Of a stretch of 64,000 nucleotides of DNA, positions 9,277-17,189 are shown piece after piece (position 1 is the stretch's first letter; each line of letters starts with the position of its first letter). The notes under the pieces are model-generated. The model did not search any database and was not told the origin of the DNA. It saw only the letters and a list, made by a program, of their open reading frames with translations. Source of the DNA: Hyphomicrobiales bacterium (GTDB taxonomy: Bacteria > Pseudomonadota > Alphaproteobacteria > Rhizobiales > Rhizobiaceae); contig UCJA01000010.1 of NCBI GenBank assembly GCA_900472675.1, positions 186,001-250,000 on the forward strand, in the 5' to 3' direction. Both the position numbers and the translations under genes were made by a program.

Positions 9277-10383
9277 ATGTTACTTGCCGCGGCAGAAAAG
9301 CATCAGCATGCAGCCACTCCGCGTTCCATGCGGGTCATCACCGAAGGCATCGGGCAGGACTTGGAAGGGTTCAGCGCCGACAACACCAATGTCGTCAAGC
9401 AGATCAAGCTTCTGGCGATCAACGCGCTGATCGAGGCAGCGCGTGCCGGCGAGATGGGCAAGGGCTTTGCCGTGGTGGCCAACGAGGTTCAGCGGCTGGC
9501 GCAGGTCGCAACCGAGATCGCTTCGAAGTTCGAGAGCAATGTACTGGGGCGGATCGGTCTCAGCCGCGCCATGGCGGATTCGCTGGTCACCGAGATGGAG
9601 GGCGTGAGACTGACCGATCTTGCCCAGACGCTGGTGCAGCTGATCGTCCGCAACCTCTTCGAGCGCACCGCCGACGTACGCTGGTGGGCGACCGACCCCG
9701 CGCTCTGGCAGGCGCTGCGAACCCCCGATGCGGAGCGGCAGGCCTTTGCTGCCGAGCGGCTCGGCGCGATCAACCGGTTCTACACCGTCTATCTGGATCT
9801 GGTGATGACAGACCTTTCCGGTACGGTGATCGCCTCGGCCAATCCGAAGTTCAAGCGCAAGATCAACGGCGTTTCCCTTGCGGCCGAGCCATGGGTGCAG
9901 GCGGCCCGCCGGCTGGCCTCCGGCGACGATTACGCTGTCGACGAGGTCAAGCCCTCTCCGCTCCACGACAACCAGAATGTCCTGGTCTATGCCACCGGCA
10001 TCCGAGAAGGAGGCAAGCCGGACGGCAAGCTGCTGGGCACACTCGGTGTCTATTTCGACTGGCAGAACCAGGGTCAGGCGATTGTCGAGAAGGAGGCGAA
10101 CCTTGCACCTCACATCGCGGAAAAGACAACGGTCATGCTGCTCGACGGCAACAGCCGCGTGATCGCCACGACCAATCCGGCACTGCTTTTCACCCGCTTT
10201 GCGCTGGCGGGCCAGAAGGGAAAGAGCTCCGGCAGTTACTACGATAACAGCGGGCATATCGTCGCCTTCGCCCGAACCCTCGGTTATGAGGATTACGATG
10301 GTCTGGGCTGGCACGGCGTCGTGGTTCAGAAAACGGACAGCGACGAGGAGATCCGCGCCGCGTTCAACTTCCGCCAGATGTGA
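9277..10383 (+). CDS. Soluble protein with a partial MCP signalling tip and a Cache sensor domain
   Basis: A 368-residue protein with no membrane segment. Residues 43-75 ([20 protein letters not shown] and [13 protein letters not shown]) are the hairpin tip of a chemoreceptor signalling domain, flanked by only short coiled coil. Residues from about 105 to 360 form a Cache/PAS-like sensor domain ([39 protein letters not shown]). The order is reversed relative to normal chemoreceptors, which place the sensor first, and there is no HAMP. AGGA lies eight bases before the ATG. It may bind CheA/CheW as a soluble receptor. Confidence 0.8.
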   Translation: MLLAAAEKHQHAATPRSMRVITEGIGQDLEGFSADNTNVVKQIKLLAINALIEAARAGEMGKGFAVVANEVQRLAQVATEIASKFESNVLGRIGLSRAMADSLVTEMEGVRLTDLAQTLVQLIVRNLFERTADVRWWATDPALWQALRTPDAERQAFAAERLGAINRFYTVYLDLVMTDLSGTVIASANPKFKRKINGVSLAAEPWVQAARRLASGDDYAVDEVKPSPLHDNQNVLVYATGIREGGKPDGKLLGTLGVYFDWQNQGQAIVEKEANLAPHIAEKTTVMLLDGNSRVIATTNPALLFTRFALAGQKGKSSGSYYDNSGHIVAFARTLGYEDYDGLGWHGVVVQKTDSDEEIRAAFNFRQM

Positions 10384-10570
10384 GGCTCTGGGACCTTGTA
10401 GAGCGACCGCGACGGCTCTGGCCCGCGCATGGCGATGCCCTGTCTCGAATGAGAGAGAGGTCTGGGTGAAGCGGCGCGAGAACTGGTTGCCCGCCTTGCC
10501 CGTTGCGCAACACGAGGAAGACCGGGATAATCCAGGTTAAGCCGGTGGTCGGCAGACGCTGGAGAAGCCC

Positions 10571-11011
10571 ATGCTCTCGATCCCCTACGAAACATTGCTG
10601 GATCGTGCGAGGATGATTGCGACCGAGGCCCATCAGGGACAATCCAGCAAGACGGGTGGACCCTTTATCGACCACGTGCGCCGCGTGGCGGTTGGCGTCA
10701 TCGGTGCGGACGAAACGCTCGTCGCCTGGCTGCACGACGTGATCGAAAAAGGACCCGGGTGGATCCTGGATCGGTTGCGTGCAGAGGGCTTTCCGGAGCA
10801 CGTGGTCTTGGCTGTCGATGCCATGAGCAAACGGGCTGGCGAGGACTATTTCGACTTCGTTCGCCGGTCGATCCGCGATCCCCTTGCCGTATCCGTAAAG
10901 CGTGCGGATCTCCTCGACAACCTTGCGCAGATGCACCAGATCGGTGGTGATGGCTCGAAGTTCCTGGAGGCTCTGAAGATTCTGGACGCCGGGGAACCCC
11001 GCACATCCTGA
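10571..11011 (+). CDS. HD-domain hydrolase, MESH1/SpoT-like
   Basis: A 146-residue single-domain protein with the HD pattern seen in (p)ppGpp hydrolases: AHQGQ near residue 20, FIDHVRRVA, WLHDVIE and a later VKRADLLDN Asp. This resembles stand-alone MESH1-like enzymes more than nucleases, so a nucleotide phosphohydrolase role is likely; the substrate is not proven. No synthetase or TGS domain is present. It is followed after about 75 bases by the SDR gene on the same strand. Confidence 0.7.
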   Translation: MLSIPYETLLDRARMIATEAHQGQSSKTGGPFIDHVRRVAVGVIGADETLVAWLHDVIEKGPGWILDRLRAEGFPEHVVLAVDAMSKRAGEDYFDFVRRSIRDPLAVSVKRADLLDNLAQMHQIGGDGSKFLEALKILDAGEPRTS

Positions 11012-11086
11012 GGGGAACCTTGCCGCCGATCTGCCGTTCCCCGACAAGCGCCAGTGGGCGCCGGACAAAAACTGCAGGAGCGGCAT

Positions 11087-11866
11087 ATGGAACTTCAGGC
11101 AAGAGTGGCTCTGGTAACGGGCGCAGGCTCCGGCATCGGCAAGGCCACGGCCCTGTTGCTGGCCAGGCAGGGCGCGGCCGTTGGTGTTCTCAGCCGCACG
11201 AAAAGCGAGATCGCCGAGACAGCGGACGAAATCACCAAGGCAGGTGGCCGGGCGCTGGTACTGGAAGCCGACGTCTCGGACGAGGCGCAGATGCGCCAGG
11301 CGGTCGAGCGATTGGTCAGCGAATACGGTCGGCTGGACATTGTTGTCGCCAATGCCGGCGTCAATGGCGTCTGGGCCCCGATCGACGATCTGAAGTCCGA
11401 GGAGTGGGATACGACCATGCGCATCAACCTGCGCGGCACCTATCTCACCTTCAATCTGACCGTGCCGCATCTGAAGAAGGATGGCGGCTCCATCGTCGTG
11501 GTTTCCTCCATCAACGGCAACCGAACCTTCACCACGCCCGGCGCGACAGCCTATTCGGCAACCAAGGCCGGCCAGGTGGCGATGGTGCAGCAGCTGGCGC
11601 TGGAACTCGGCAAGCACGGCATCCGCGTCAACGCCGTCTGCCCCGGTGCGATCGATACGGAAATCGACGACAACACTCGCAGCCGCGGTCAGGACGAGAC
11701 GGAAGTGCCGGTGGAATTTCCGGACGGGGAGATCCCGATCACCGGCGGAAAGCCGGGCCACAGCAGCGATGTTGCCGATCTCATCCTTTTCCTCGCCTCC
11801 GATCGTTCCCGCCACATCACCGGCACACCGATCTACGTTGATGGAGGCCAGGGCCTGCTGCGCTAA
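11087..11866 (+). CDS. SDR-family oxidoreductase
   Basis: A classical short-chain dehydrogenase of 259 residues: the NAD(P) motif TGAGSGIGK at residues 11-19, the NAG motif VVANAGVNG, catalytic Ser in VVSSINGN, and the YSATKAG Tyr-Lys pair. The C-terminal stretch carries FLASDRSRHITGTPIYVDGG, usual in glucose 1-dehydrogenase-like members. The substrate cannot be read from sequence. AGGAG about seven bases upstream supports the ATG at 11087. A hairpin at 11907-11930 follows. Confidence 0.85.
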   Translation: MELQARVALVTGAGSGIGKATALLLARQGAAVGVLSRTKSEIAETADEITKAGGRALVLEADVSDEAQMRQAVERLVSEYGRLDIVVANAGVNGVWAPIDDLKSEEWDTTMRINLRGTYLTFNLTVPHLKKDGGSIVVVSSINGNRTFTTPGATAYSATKAGQVAMVQQLALELGKHGIRVNAVCPGAIDTEIDDNTRSRGQDETEVPVEFPDGEIPITGGKPGHSSDVADLILFLASDRSRHITGTPIYVDGGQGLLR

Positions 11867-11906
11867 TAAAAGCGATATAAGATCAACATGCGATGGAACC
11901 GGGTTG

Positions 11907-11930
11907 CGCGGGCCGCGTTACTGGCCCGCG
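11907..11930 (+). other. Strong hairpin after the SDR gene
   Basis: An eight-base GC stem, CGCGGGCC at 11907-11914 paired with GGCCCGCG at 11923-11930, with an eight-base loop. There is no run of T after it, so it is either a weak terminator of the SDR gene or a leader structure of the small secreted protein gene that starts at 11951. Confidence 0.5.
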
Positions 11931-11950
11931 AAATCACAAAGGTAATACTC

Positions 11951-12187
11951 ATGAAAAATCTTGTACTTGCTTCGGCCATGGCCATCGCTTCCGTATTCTC
12001 GTTTGCTGCTCCTTCCATGGCGCAGAGCGTCACGGTAACGACGACCGAGCGTGCCGCTCCGCGCCACATGCCGCGCCACGCCCAGCGCTACGAGCACCGC
12101 CGCGCGCAGCAGGATTGCCGCGTCAAGCGCGTCAAGACCATGCGTCATGGCCAGGTGGTCATCAAGGAAACGCGCGTCTGCCGTTAA
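11951..12187 (+). CDS. Small secreted basic protein
   Basis: A 78-residue product with a signal peptide (MKNLVLASAMAIASVFSFAA, cleavage after SMAQ) and a mature part of about 50 residues rich in His and Arg (RHMPRHAQRYEHRRAQ) containing two cysteines. The ATG at 11951 has AAAGG upstream; longer frames reach back through the hairpin and are not favoured. The His/Arg content suggests periplasmic metal or polyanion binding, but that is only a guess. A hairpin follows the stop. Confidence 0.7.
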   Translation: MKNLVLASAMAIASVFSFAAPSMAQSVTVTTTERAAPRHMPRHAQRYEHRRAQQDCRVKRVKTMRHGQVVIKETRVCR

Positions 12188-12194
12188 TAGCCTT

Positions 12195-12222
12195 GGGGCG
12201 ACGGCGTTCACGTCGTCGCCCC
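12195..12222 (+). terminator. Terminator-like hairpin
   Basis: GGGGCGACG at 12195-12203 pairs perfectly with CGTCGCCCC at 12214-12222, with three further inner base pairs possible. It lies just after the stop of the small secreted protein gene. No strong T run follows, but position and stem strength make a terminator likely. Confidence 0.55.
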
Positions 12223-12583
12223 ACCCTTCTGATATCCCTATCTTCTGATATTGAGCGAGCTCCGGCTCCCCTCCCCGCGTATGACTACTGCCCTTGATGG
12301 CAAGCTTGGCTTGAAGTCGAGCAGCAGTTGCGGCTCTTGCGACACCTGCCAGCGGTGAGACGTCTTCCTGCAGTATGTAGGCCCTCGACCGCCACCCCCA
12401 TTTTATCAATTTCCGTCCGTTTCGAGGCGCAAAACCCGTCATATCTGCGCGTTCTGCGCATGGCTGTCCTGCGCGAAAGGCGCTACGATCCGGTCCATCG
12501 GGTGCGGCCGTGCCCTTGAACCACCATGGCTCGCCTGCTAAATACCCAAAAGCGAAACTTAGCGCACTAACAGTGAGCTTGCC
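12223..12583. other. Intergenic region before the MarR operon
   Basis: About 360 bases with no convincing gene on either strand. Apart from the operator-like palindrome at 12559-12570 and the expected promoter, I see nothing definite. Confidence 0.4.
12559..12570. promoter_or_regulatory. Putative MarR/SlyA-type operator
   Basis: TTAGCGCACTAA is a perfect TTAG-N4-CTAA inverted repeat, the same layout as the SlyA site TTAGCAAGCTAA. It lies 13 bases upstream of the MarR start codon, so the regulator probably represses its own efflux operon here. Confidence 0.55.
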
Positions 12584-13039
12584 ATGAATCGGGATAGTAT
12601 CTCTTCTGACTTCCTTGAGGCCCTGACGAAGGTCAGCCGGCGCGTGCGAACTGCATTCAACCAGCAGGTCACAGCGCACGGGCTGACCTATCCGCGAGCA
12701 CGGACCCTCTTCCGCCTCACCAAGAAACCGAACATGACCCAGACGGAACTGGCCTGCGAGCTGGAACTGGAACAGGCGACGCTCGTTCGGTTGCTGGATC
12801 GCATGGAGGAAAACGGTTTGATCGAGCGCCGGCCCGATCTGCGTGACCGGCGTGCCAAGCTCGTGGGGCTGACCGCGCATGGCGAGGAACAGGCTGCTTT
12901 TGTTCGCTCGATCGCCGACCGGATCCGCAGTGAGATCTTCGATGGTGTTGATGTGGCCGAACTTCAGCAGGCTATCGGCGTGCTGGAGCGGATCAATGCG
13001 AACCTGGTTGCCCTGGAGGATGTGAATGTCCCTGCGTGA
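12584..13039 (+). CDS. MarR-family transcriptional regulator
   Basis: A 151-residue MarR protein: an N-terminal dimerisation helix, then the winged helix (MTQTELACELELEQATLVRL, LLDRMEENGLIERRPDLRDR). The basic DRRAK wing is present. The gene overlaps the following MFS transporter by 14 bases, so the efflux genes are translated with it. It probably acts as a ligand-released repressor of the operon, in the manner of EmrR/SlyA. A TTAG-N4-CTAA site sits immediately upstream of the start codon. Confidence 0.9.
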   Translation: MNRDSISSDFLEALTKVSRRVRTAFNQQVTAHGLTYPRARTLFRLTKKPNMTQTELACELELEQATLVRLLDRMEENGLIERRPDLRDRRAKLVGLTAHGEEQAAFVRSIADRIRSEIFDGVDVAELQQAIGVLERINANLVALEDVNVPA

Positions 13040-14750
13040 GGCTGAAGCTCGTGTCGGATCCGACGAGCCGGGTGAGGAATCCCGGCTCGAGCAGATCATC
13101 GAGGCTGCAGCCCCCGTTCCCTCTACGCCGGCACCGGCCGGGCCACCGCCCTATGTCGCACGTGCCCTGCCCATACGGCTGCTCTATGCGCTCGCCTCGC
13201 TGACCGCGGCGATCATGCAGGGCCTCGGCACCAGCCTGATTTCCCTCAACCTTGCGCAGATTGCCGGGCCAATGGAGGCGACCCAGACGGAAGCCTCGTG
13301 GCTGATGGCCGCCTACCTGTTTCCGAATGTGAGCCTCGGGATCTTCCTGTTTAAGGTGCGAGCCCAGTATGGCCTTCGCAATTTCTGCGAAATCGCCATC
13401 ATCCCTTTCGTGCTGATCAGCCTTGCACATCTGTGGGTCAATGATTTCAGCGTCGCACTGGCGCTTCGCTTCTTTGCGGGTGCCGCCGCAGCGCCTGTCT
13501 CCTCCGTGGCCTTTCTCTACATGCTGGAGATTTTCCCGCCCGAAAAGAAGCTCAACATCGGCCTTTGCATGGCGCTGATCGGGCTTTCCCTGTCGACACC
13601 GATCGCCGGGCTCGTCTCCCCTTCCCTCCTCGACATGAACGACCTGCAGTCGCTCTATCTGCTCGAAGCCGGTTTGGCGCTGATCACCTTCGGCTTCATT
13701 TATGCCCTGCCGCTGACATCGCCGCCGCGCGCCAAGGTCATCAACCGGATGGATTTCGTCAGTTACGGCCTGCTCGCCATCTGCATGGGCTGTCTTGCCA
13801 TCGTCTTCACCATGGGCCGCCTGTACTGGTGGCTGGAGGCCGACTGGCTGGGCTGGCTGCTGGTAATCTCGATCGTCACCGGCTGCATGGTCGCCGTCAT
13901 CGAGCTCAACCGCAAGAACAACCTTATCGATATCCGCTGGATCACGTCCCGCGAGATCATCCATTTTGCCGGCATTCTCCTCGTCTTCCGCATTCTGCTC
14001 ACAGAACAATCCACGGGCGCCATCAACCTCTTCCGGCAGCTGGGGCTGTTCAACGAACAACTGACCGGCCTCTACTGGCTGATCCTCGTCGGTTCGGTGG
14101 CCTCGGGCCTGTTTTGCGCCCTCATCATGAAGCCGGGCCGAGAATGGGCGATCCACCTTTGCGCCCTTATCCTCATGGCCATCGGCAGCTTCATGGACAG
14201 CCATGCGACGGTGCTGACCCGGCCGGAGCAGATGTATGTGAGCCAGGCGCTGGTCGCTTTCGGGAGCGGCCTCTTCCTGCCGCCGGCCATGGCCGTGGGC
14301 TTTGCTGCGGCCTTGAAGAAGGGGCTTCCCTTCATCATGAGCTTCCTTGCCATCTTCATGTTCACCCAGAAGGTCGGTGCCTTCATCGGCAGCGCGCTGT
14401 TTGGAACCTTCGTGACCTGGCGCGAGCAGTATCACTCGGCCATCCTCACATCCCGCCTGCTGCCGACCGATCCGCTGGTGGTGACCCGGATGCAGCAGTA
14501 CATCGGCAGCTACAGCCGGGTTACCGGCGATCTTGGCCAGCGCACCGTGCAGGGCACCACGCTGTTTGCCAAGCAGGTGCAGCAACAGGCCTATGTGCTG
14601 GCCTACAACGACGCCTTCTTTGCCGTCTTCCTGGTGGCGATGGGGGCAATCGCCCTGCTGCTTGCCAATCTGGCGTGGAACAATCGCCACCGCTTTTCCC
14701 TTGTCCATCCGCGAGACGAGGCCGCATCCGCCGGCGTCTCCGCTCAGTGA
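13026..14750 (+). CDS. DHA2-family MFS efflux transporter, EmrB-like
   Basis: A 574-residue inner-membrane protein with about 14 hydrophobic helices after a soluble N-terminal extension of roughly 50 residues. Helix one follows LPIRLLYALASLTAAIMQGL, and the segment ASWLMAAYLFPNVSLGIFLF is typical of drug:H+ antiporters of the DHA2 type. It pairs with the adjacent HlyD/EmrA-like adaptor, forming a system that crosses the inner membrane and periplasm. Overlap with marR and a 12-base gap to the adaptor gene indicate one operon. Substrates are unknown. Confidence 0.88.
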   Translation: MSLREAEARVGSDEPGEESRLEQIIEAAAPVPSTPAPAGPPPYVARALPIRLLYALASLTAAIMQGLGTSLISLNLAQIAGPMEATQTEASWLMAAYLFPNVSLGIFLFKVRAQYGLRNFCEIAIIPFVLISLAHLWVNDFSVALALRFFAGAAAAPVSSVAFLYMLEIFPPEKKLNIGLCMALIGLSLSTPIAGLVSPSLLDMNDLQSLYLLEAGLALITFGFIYALPLTSPPRAKVINRMDFVSYGLLAICMGCLAIVFTMGRLYWWLEADWLGWLLVISIVTGCMVAVIELNRKNNLIDIRWITSREIIHFAGILLVFRILLTEQSTGAINLFRQLGLFNEQLTGLYWLILVGSVASGLFCALIMKPGREWAIHLCALILMAIGSFMDSHATVLTRPEQMYVSQALVAFGSGLFLPPAMAVGFAAALKKGLPFIMSFLAIFMFTQKVGAFIGSALFGTFVTWREQYHSAILTSRLLPTDPLVVTRMQQYIGSYSRVTGDLGQRTVQGTTLFAKQVQQQAYVLAYNDAFFAVFLVAMGAIALLLANLAWNNRHRFSLVHPRDEAASAGVSAQ

Positions 14751-14762
14751 ACGAATAGACAC

Positions 14763-15833
14763 ATGAACGCATTCCGCTCCCTCGCGACCTACATCGCTCT
14801 CCTCGTCGGTCTCGCCGGCGTCATGCTCATCCTGTTTGCCTGGCAGCTGCCCCCCTTCCGCGGCTCGGTCGAAATGACCAATGACGCCTACGTGCGGGGA
14901 CAAGTGACGCTGCTGAGCCCGCAGCTCGCCGGCTATCTGGTAGAAGTTCCGGTCCAGGACTACCAGCGGGTCAAGAAGGGCGACCTGATCGTGCGCATCG
15001 ACGACCGCATCTATCGGCAGAAGCTGGAGCAGGCGAAGGCGTCGATGGCCACGGCTGAAGCCTCGCTTGCCAATTCCGAGCAGAGCCGCAAGTCGGCCGA
15101 GGCCAAGATCGGCTCCGCCAGGGCTGCTGTGGAAAGCGCGCAGGCGGCCTTTGATGCCGCCAAGACATCGCTGGAGCGTACCCAGTCGCTTTTGAAAAGC
15201 AATATCGCCACCCAGAGCCAATCCGAGACCGCGCAGGCCACCTATGACCAGGCCCAGGCGGCCGTGCACCAGGCGCAGGCCGGCGTGCTGGTGGCCGAGC
15301 AGGATCTGAACACCATCGTTGTCAGCCGCCGGTCGCTGGAGGCCATGGTCGATAGCGCCCGCGCCGCGGTGGAACTTGCGGATATCGATCTGCAGAATAC
15401 GCATGTGGTGGCACCGCAGGACGGCACGCTCGGCGAAATCGGCGGCCGCATCGGGCAGTATGTCTCGTCAGGCACGCAGATCGCGACGATCGTGCCAGAT
15501 CGGGTCTGGGTGGTTGCCAACTTCAAGGAAGGCCAGCTCGACGGCATGGAGCCGGGCCAGAAGGTGACCTTTACCGTCGATGCACTCGGGCATCAGCCCT
15601 TCACCGGCCGCATCGAGCGCTTCGCACCCGCCACCGGGTCCGAGTTCTCGGTGATCCGCTCCGACAATGCCACCGGCAATTTCACCAAGGTCGCACAGCG
15701 GATCCCCGTCAAGATCATGATCGATCCGCAGCAGCCGCTGGCTGACAGGCTTGTTCCTGGCATGTCGGTCGTTGCAAGTGTCGACCTTGCGCAAGGCGAC
15801 GCCACGCGGGTTGCCGAGGCGGGCGAAAAGTAA
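14763..15833 (+). CDS. HlyD/EmrA-family membrane fusion protein
   Basis: A 356-residue periplasmic adaptor anchored by one N-terminal helix (residues about 9-28). The barrel-sandwich/lipoyl half starts at TNDAYVRGQVTLLSPQLAGY, then comes a long alpha-helical hairpin rich in Ala, Gln, Glu and Ser (about residues 90-195), then the second lipoyl half (VVAPQDGTLGEIGGRIGQYV) and a beta-barrel region. It would connect the MFS pump encoded just before it with an outer-membrane channel. No TolC-like gene follows, so the channel is encoded elsewhere. Confidence 0.88.
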   Translation: MNAFRSLATYIALLVGLAGVMLILFAWQLPPFRGSVEMTNDAYVRGQVTLLSPQLAGYLVEVPVQDYQRVKKGDLIVRIDDRIYRQKLEQAKASMATAEASLANSEQSRKSAEAKIGSARAAVESAQAAFDAAKTSLERTQSLLKSNIATQSQSETAQATYDQAQAAVHQAQAGVLVAEQDLNTIVVSRRSLEAMVDSARAAVELADIDLQNTHVVAPQDGTLGEIGGRIGQYVSSGTQIATIVPDRVWVVANFKEGQLDGMEPGQKVTFTVDALGHQPFTGRIERFAPATGSEFSVIRSDNATGNFTKVAQRIPVKIMIDPQQPLADRLVPGMSVVASVDLAQGDATRVAEAGEK

Positions 15834-15884
15834 ACTCCAGTCAGCCGACTTGGGAGCCTTGCTCAGCCCAAGTGGCGACCTAGG

Positions 15885-16964
15885 TCAGCTGGACCGGCCG
15901 ACCCAGTCGTGCCAGTCGCCTTCGTCGCCATGGAAGACGTTGAGATCGATCTTGCCCTCGACGCCCTGCGACAGTCCGGAGCCCGAATACTGCCAGAACA
16001 CCCAGCGTCGGCCAGGATATCGCTTGGACGGGTGGGCCGCGACAGAGCGTAGCCAGAACGGATACTTCAGGAACTCGCCCTCGAGATTGTCCGCATAGAA
16101 ATCCGGCGCCGTATAGATGACCGGTCGCTTGCCGTAGTGGCGCTCAAGCCTGTCCATGAAGACCTGCATCTTCTCGAGGATCTTGTCGCGCGACAGCCTC
16201 ATCTTGCAGCTGGAGAGATGGTTGTATTCCACGTCGATCACGGGCGGCAGCGCATCGGGATCGCGCGGCACGTTCCGGATGAACCAGTCGGCCTGCTCGC
16301 CGGCGGTGCGGCACCAGTAGAAGAAGTGGTAGGCGCCGCGCCGGATGCCGGCCTCGCCTGCCTTGCGCCAGTTGGTGCGGAACATGGGATCGACGTGGTC
16401 GCCGCCATCGGTCGCCTTGATGTAGGCGAAGTTGGCGCCTTGCGTGCGCAGCTTCACCCAGTCGATATTGCCCTGCCAGCGCGACACGTCCACGCCGTGA
16501 ACGGACAGGCTGCGCGGCGAAATCTTGCCGAAGTTCATCGGCTTGGCGTCGCGGAAGCGATGGCTGTAGATCTGCGAGCGGCTGCCGCGCGGCGTATCCT
16601 GCAGGCGGGGGCGCATGTCGGGCATGGCCGGGCGCAGCATGGCGACCGGGCGTCCGGCGGGAACGGGCATGCCGACGGTGGTCTCGACGCCATCGAAGGC
16701 GTGGCTCTCCGGCATCCGACTACCCCAGGCGAGCGCTCTCGGATCGGTGGTTGCCGGCTGCGTGTCCGCCTGCTGGGCGACCGTTGGATAGCGCGGCGCA
16801 TTCCGGGACTGGCCGATATCGGCCGCTGGCACGGGTGCACCGGGCACAATGCTGCCGGTGTTCATTGGTGCGGGCGGCATGCCCGCGCTGGGATCAGAGC
16901 CCGATGTACAGCCGGCGAGGCTGAGACAGGCGAGAATAAGTGCTGGAACAGCCGGAAAACGCAT
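15885..16964 (-). CDS. GH25 muramidase lipoprotein
   Basis: A 359-residue protein with a lipoprotein signal peptide ending in LAGC (Cys19), a Pro-rich low-complexity linker to about residue 150, and a C-terminal GH25 domain. The domain starts GVDVSRWQGNIDW and includes the acidic pair in VIDVEYN, both usual in Chalaropsis-type lysozymes, which cut the peptidoglycan sugar chain. The ATG at 16964 is chosen because it starts the signal peptide; the frame opens earlier. A role in cell-wall remodelling at the outer membrane is inferred. Confidence 0.85.
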   Translation of the reverse strand: MRFPAVPALILACLSLAGCTSGSDPSAGMPPAPMNTGSIVPGAPVPAADIGQSRNAPRYPTVAQQADTQPATTDPRALAWGSRMPESHAFDGVETTVGMPVPAGRPVAMLRPAMPDMRPRLQDTPRGSRSQIYSHRFRDAKPMNFGKISPRSLSVHGVDVSRWQGNIDWVKLRTQGANFAYIKATDGGDHVDPMFRTNWRKAGEAGIRRGAYHFFYWCRTAGEQADWFIRNVPRDPDALPPVIDVEYNHLSSCKMRLSRDKILEKMQVFMDRLERHYGKRPVIYTAPDFYADNLEGEFLKYPFWLRSVAAHPSKRYPGRRWVFWQYSGSGLSQGVEGKIDLNVFHGDEGDWHDWVGRSS

Positions 16965-17189
16965 GACAACCCGTACGCAAAACAACATCAGGGCAGTTCG
17001 CCAACACAAGAACCTCGGCAAATTGCTAACGGGACCTTACTGGCGAAACCTAAATGCAATCTTACGAATAAATGTCACGGCTGCGTGACCCAATGCTGGC
17101 GCCGCACGTGGGAAGGCTGGAACTGTCCGGCACCTCTGGCGTTCCCGGACCAGACGCGGTCGGCCTGATTAGACCTGTAAGGAGAACCC

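Noticed and set aside
9277..10383. Complete chemoreceptor
   Set aside because: There are no membrane helices, no HAMP and only the signalling tip is present.
12993..15404. Very long open frame on the minus strand opposite the MFS and HlyD genes
   Set aside because: The plus-strand proteins are clearly real families with overlapping starts; the antisense translation is His/Arg/Gln-rich with no domain and arises from GC-rich codon use.
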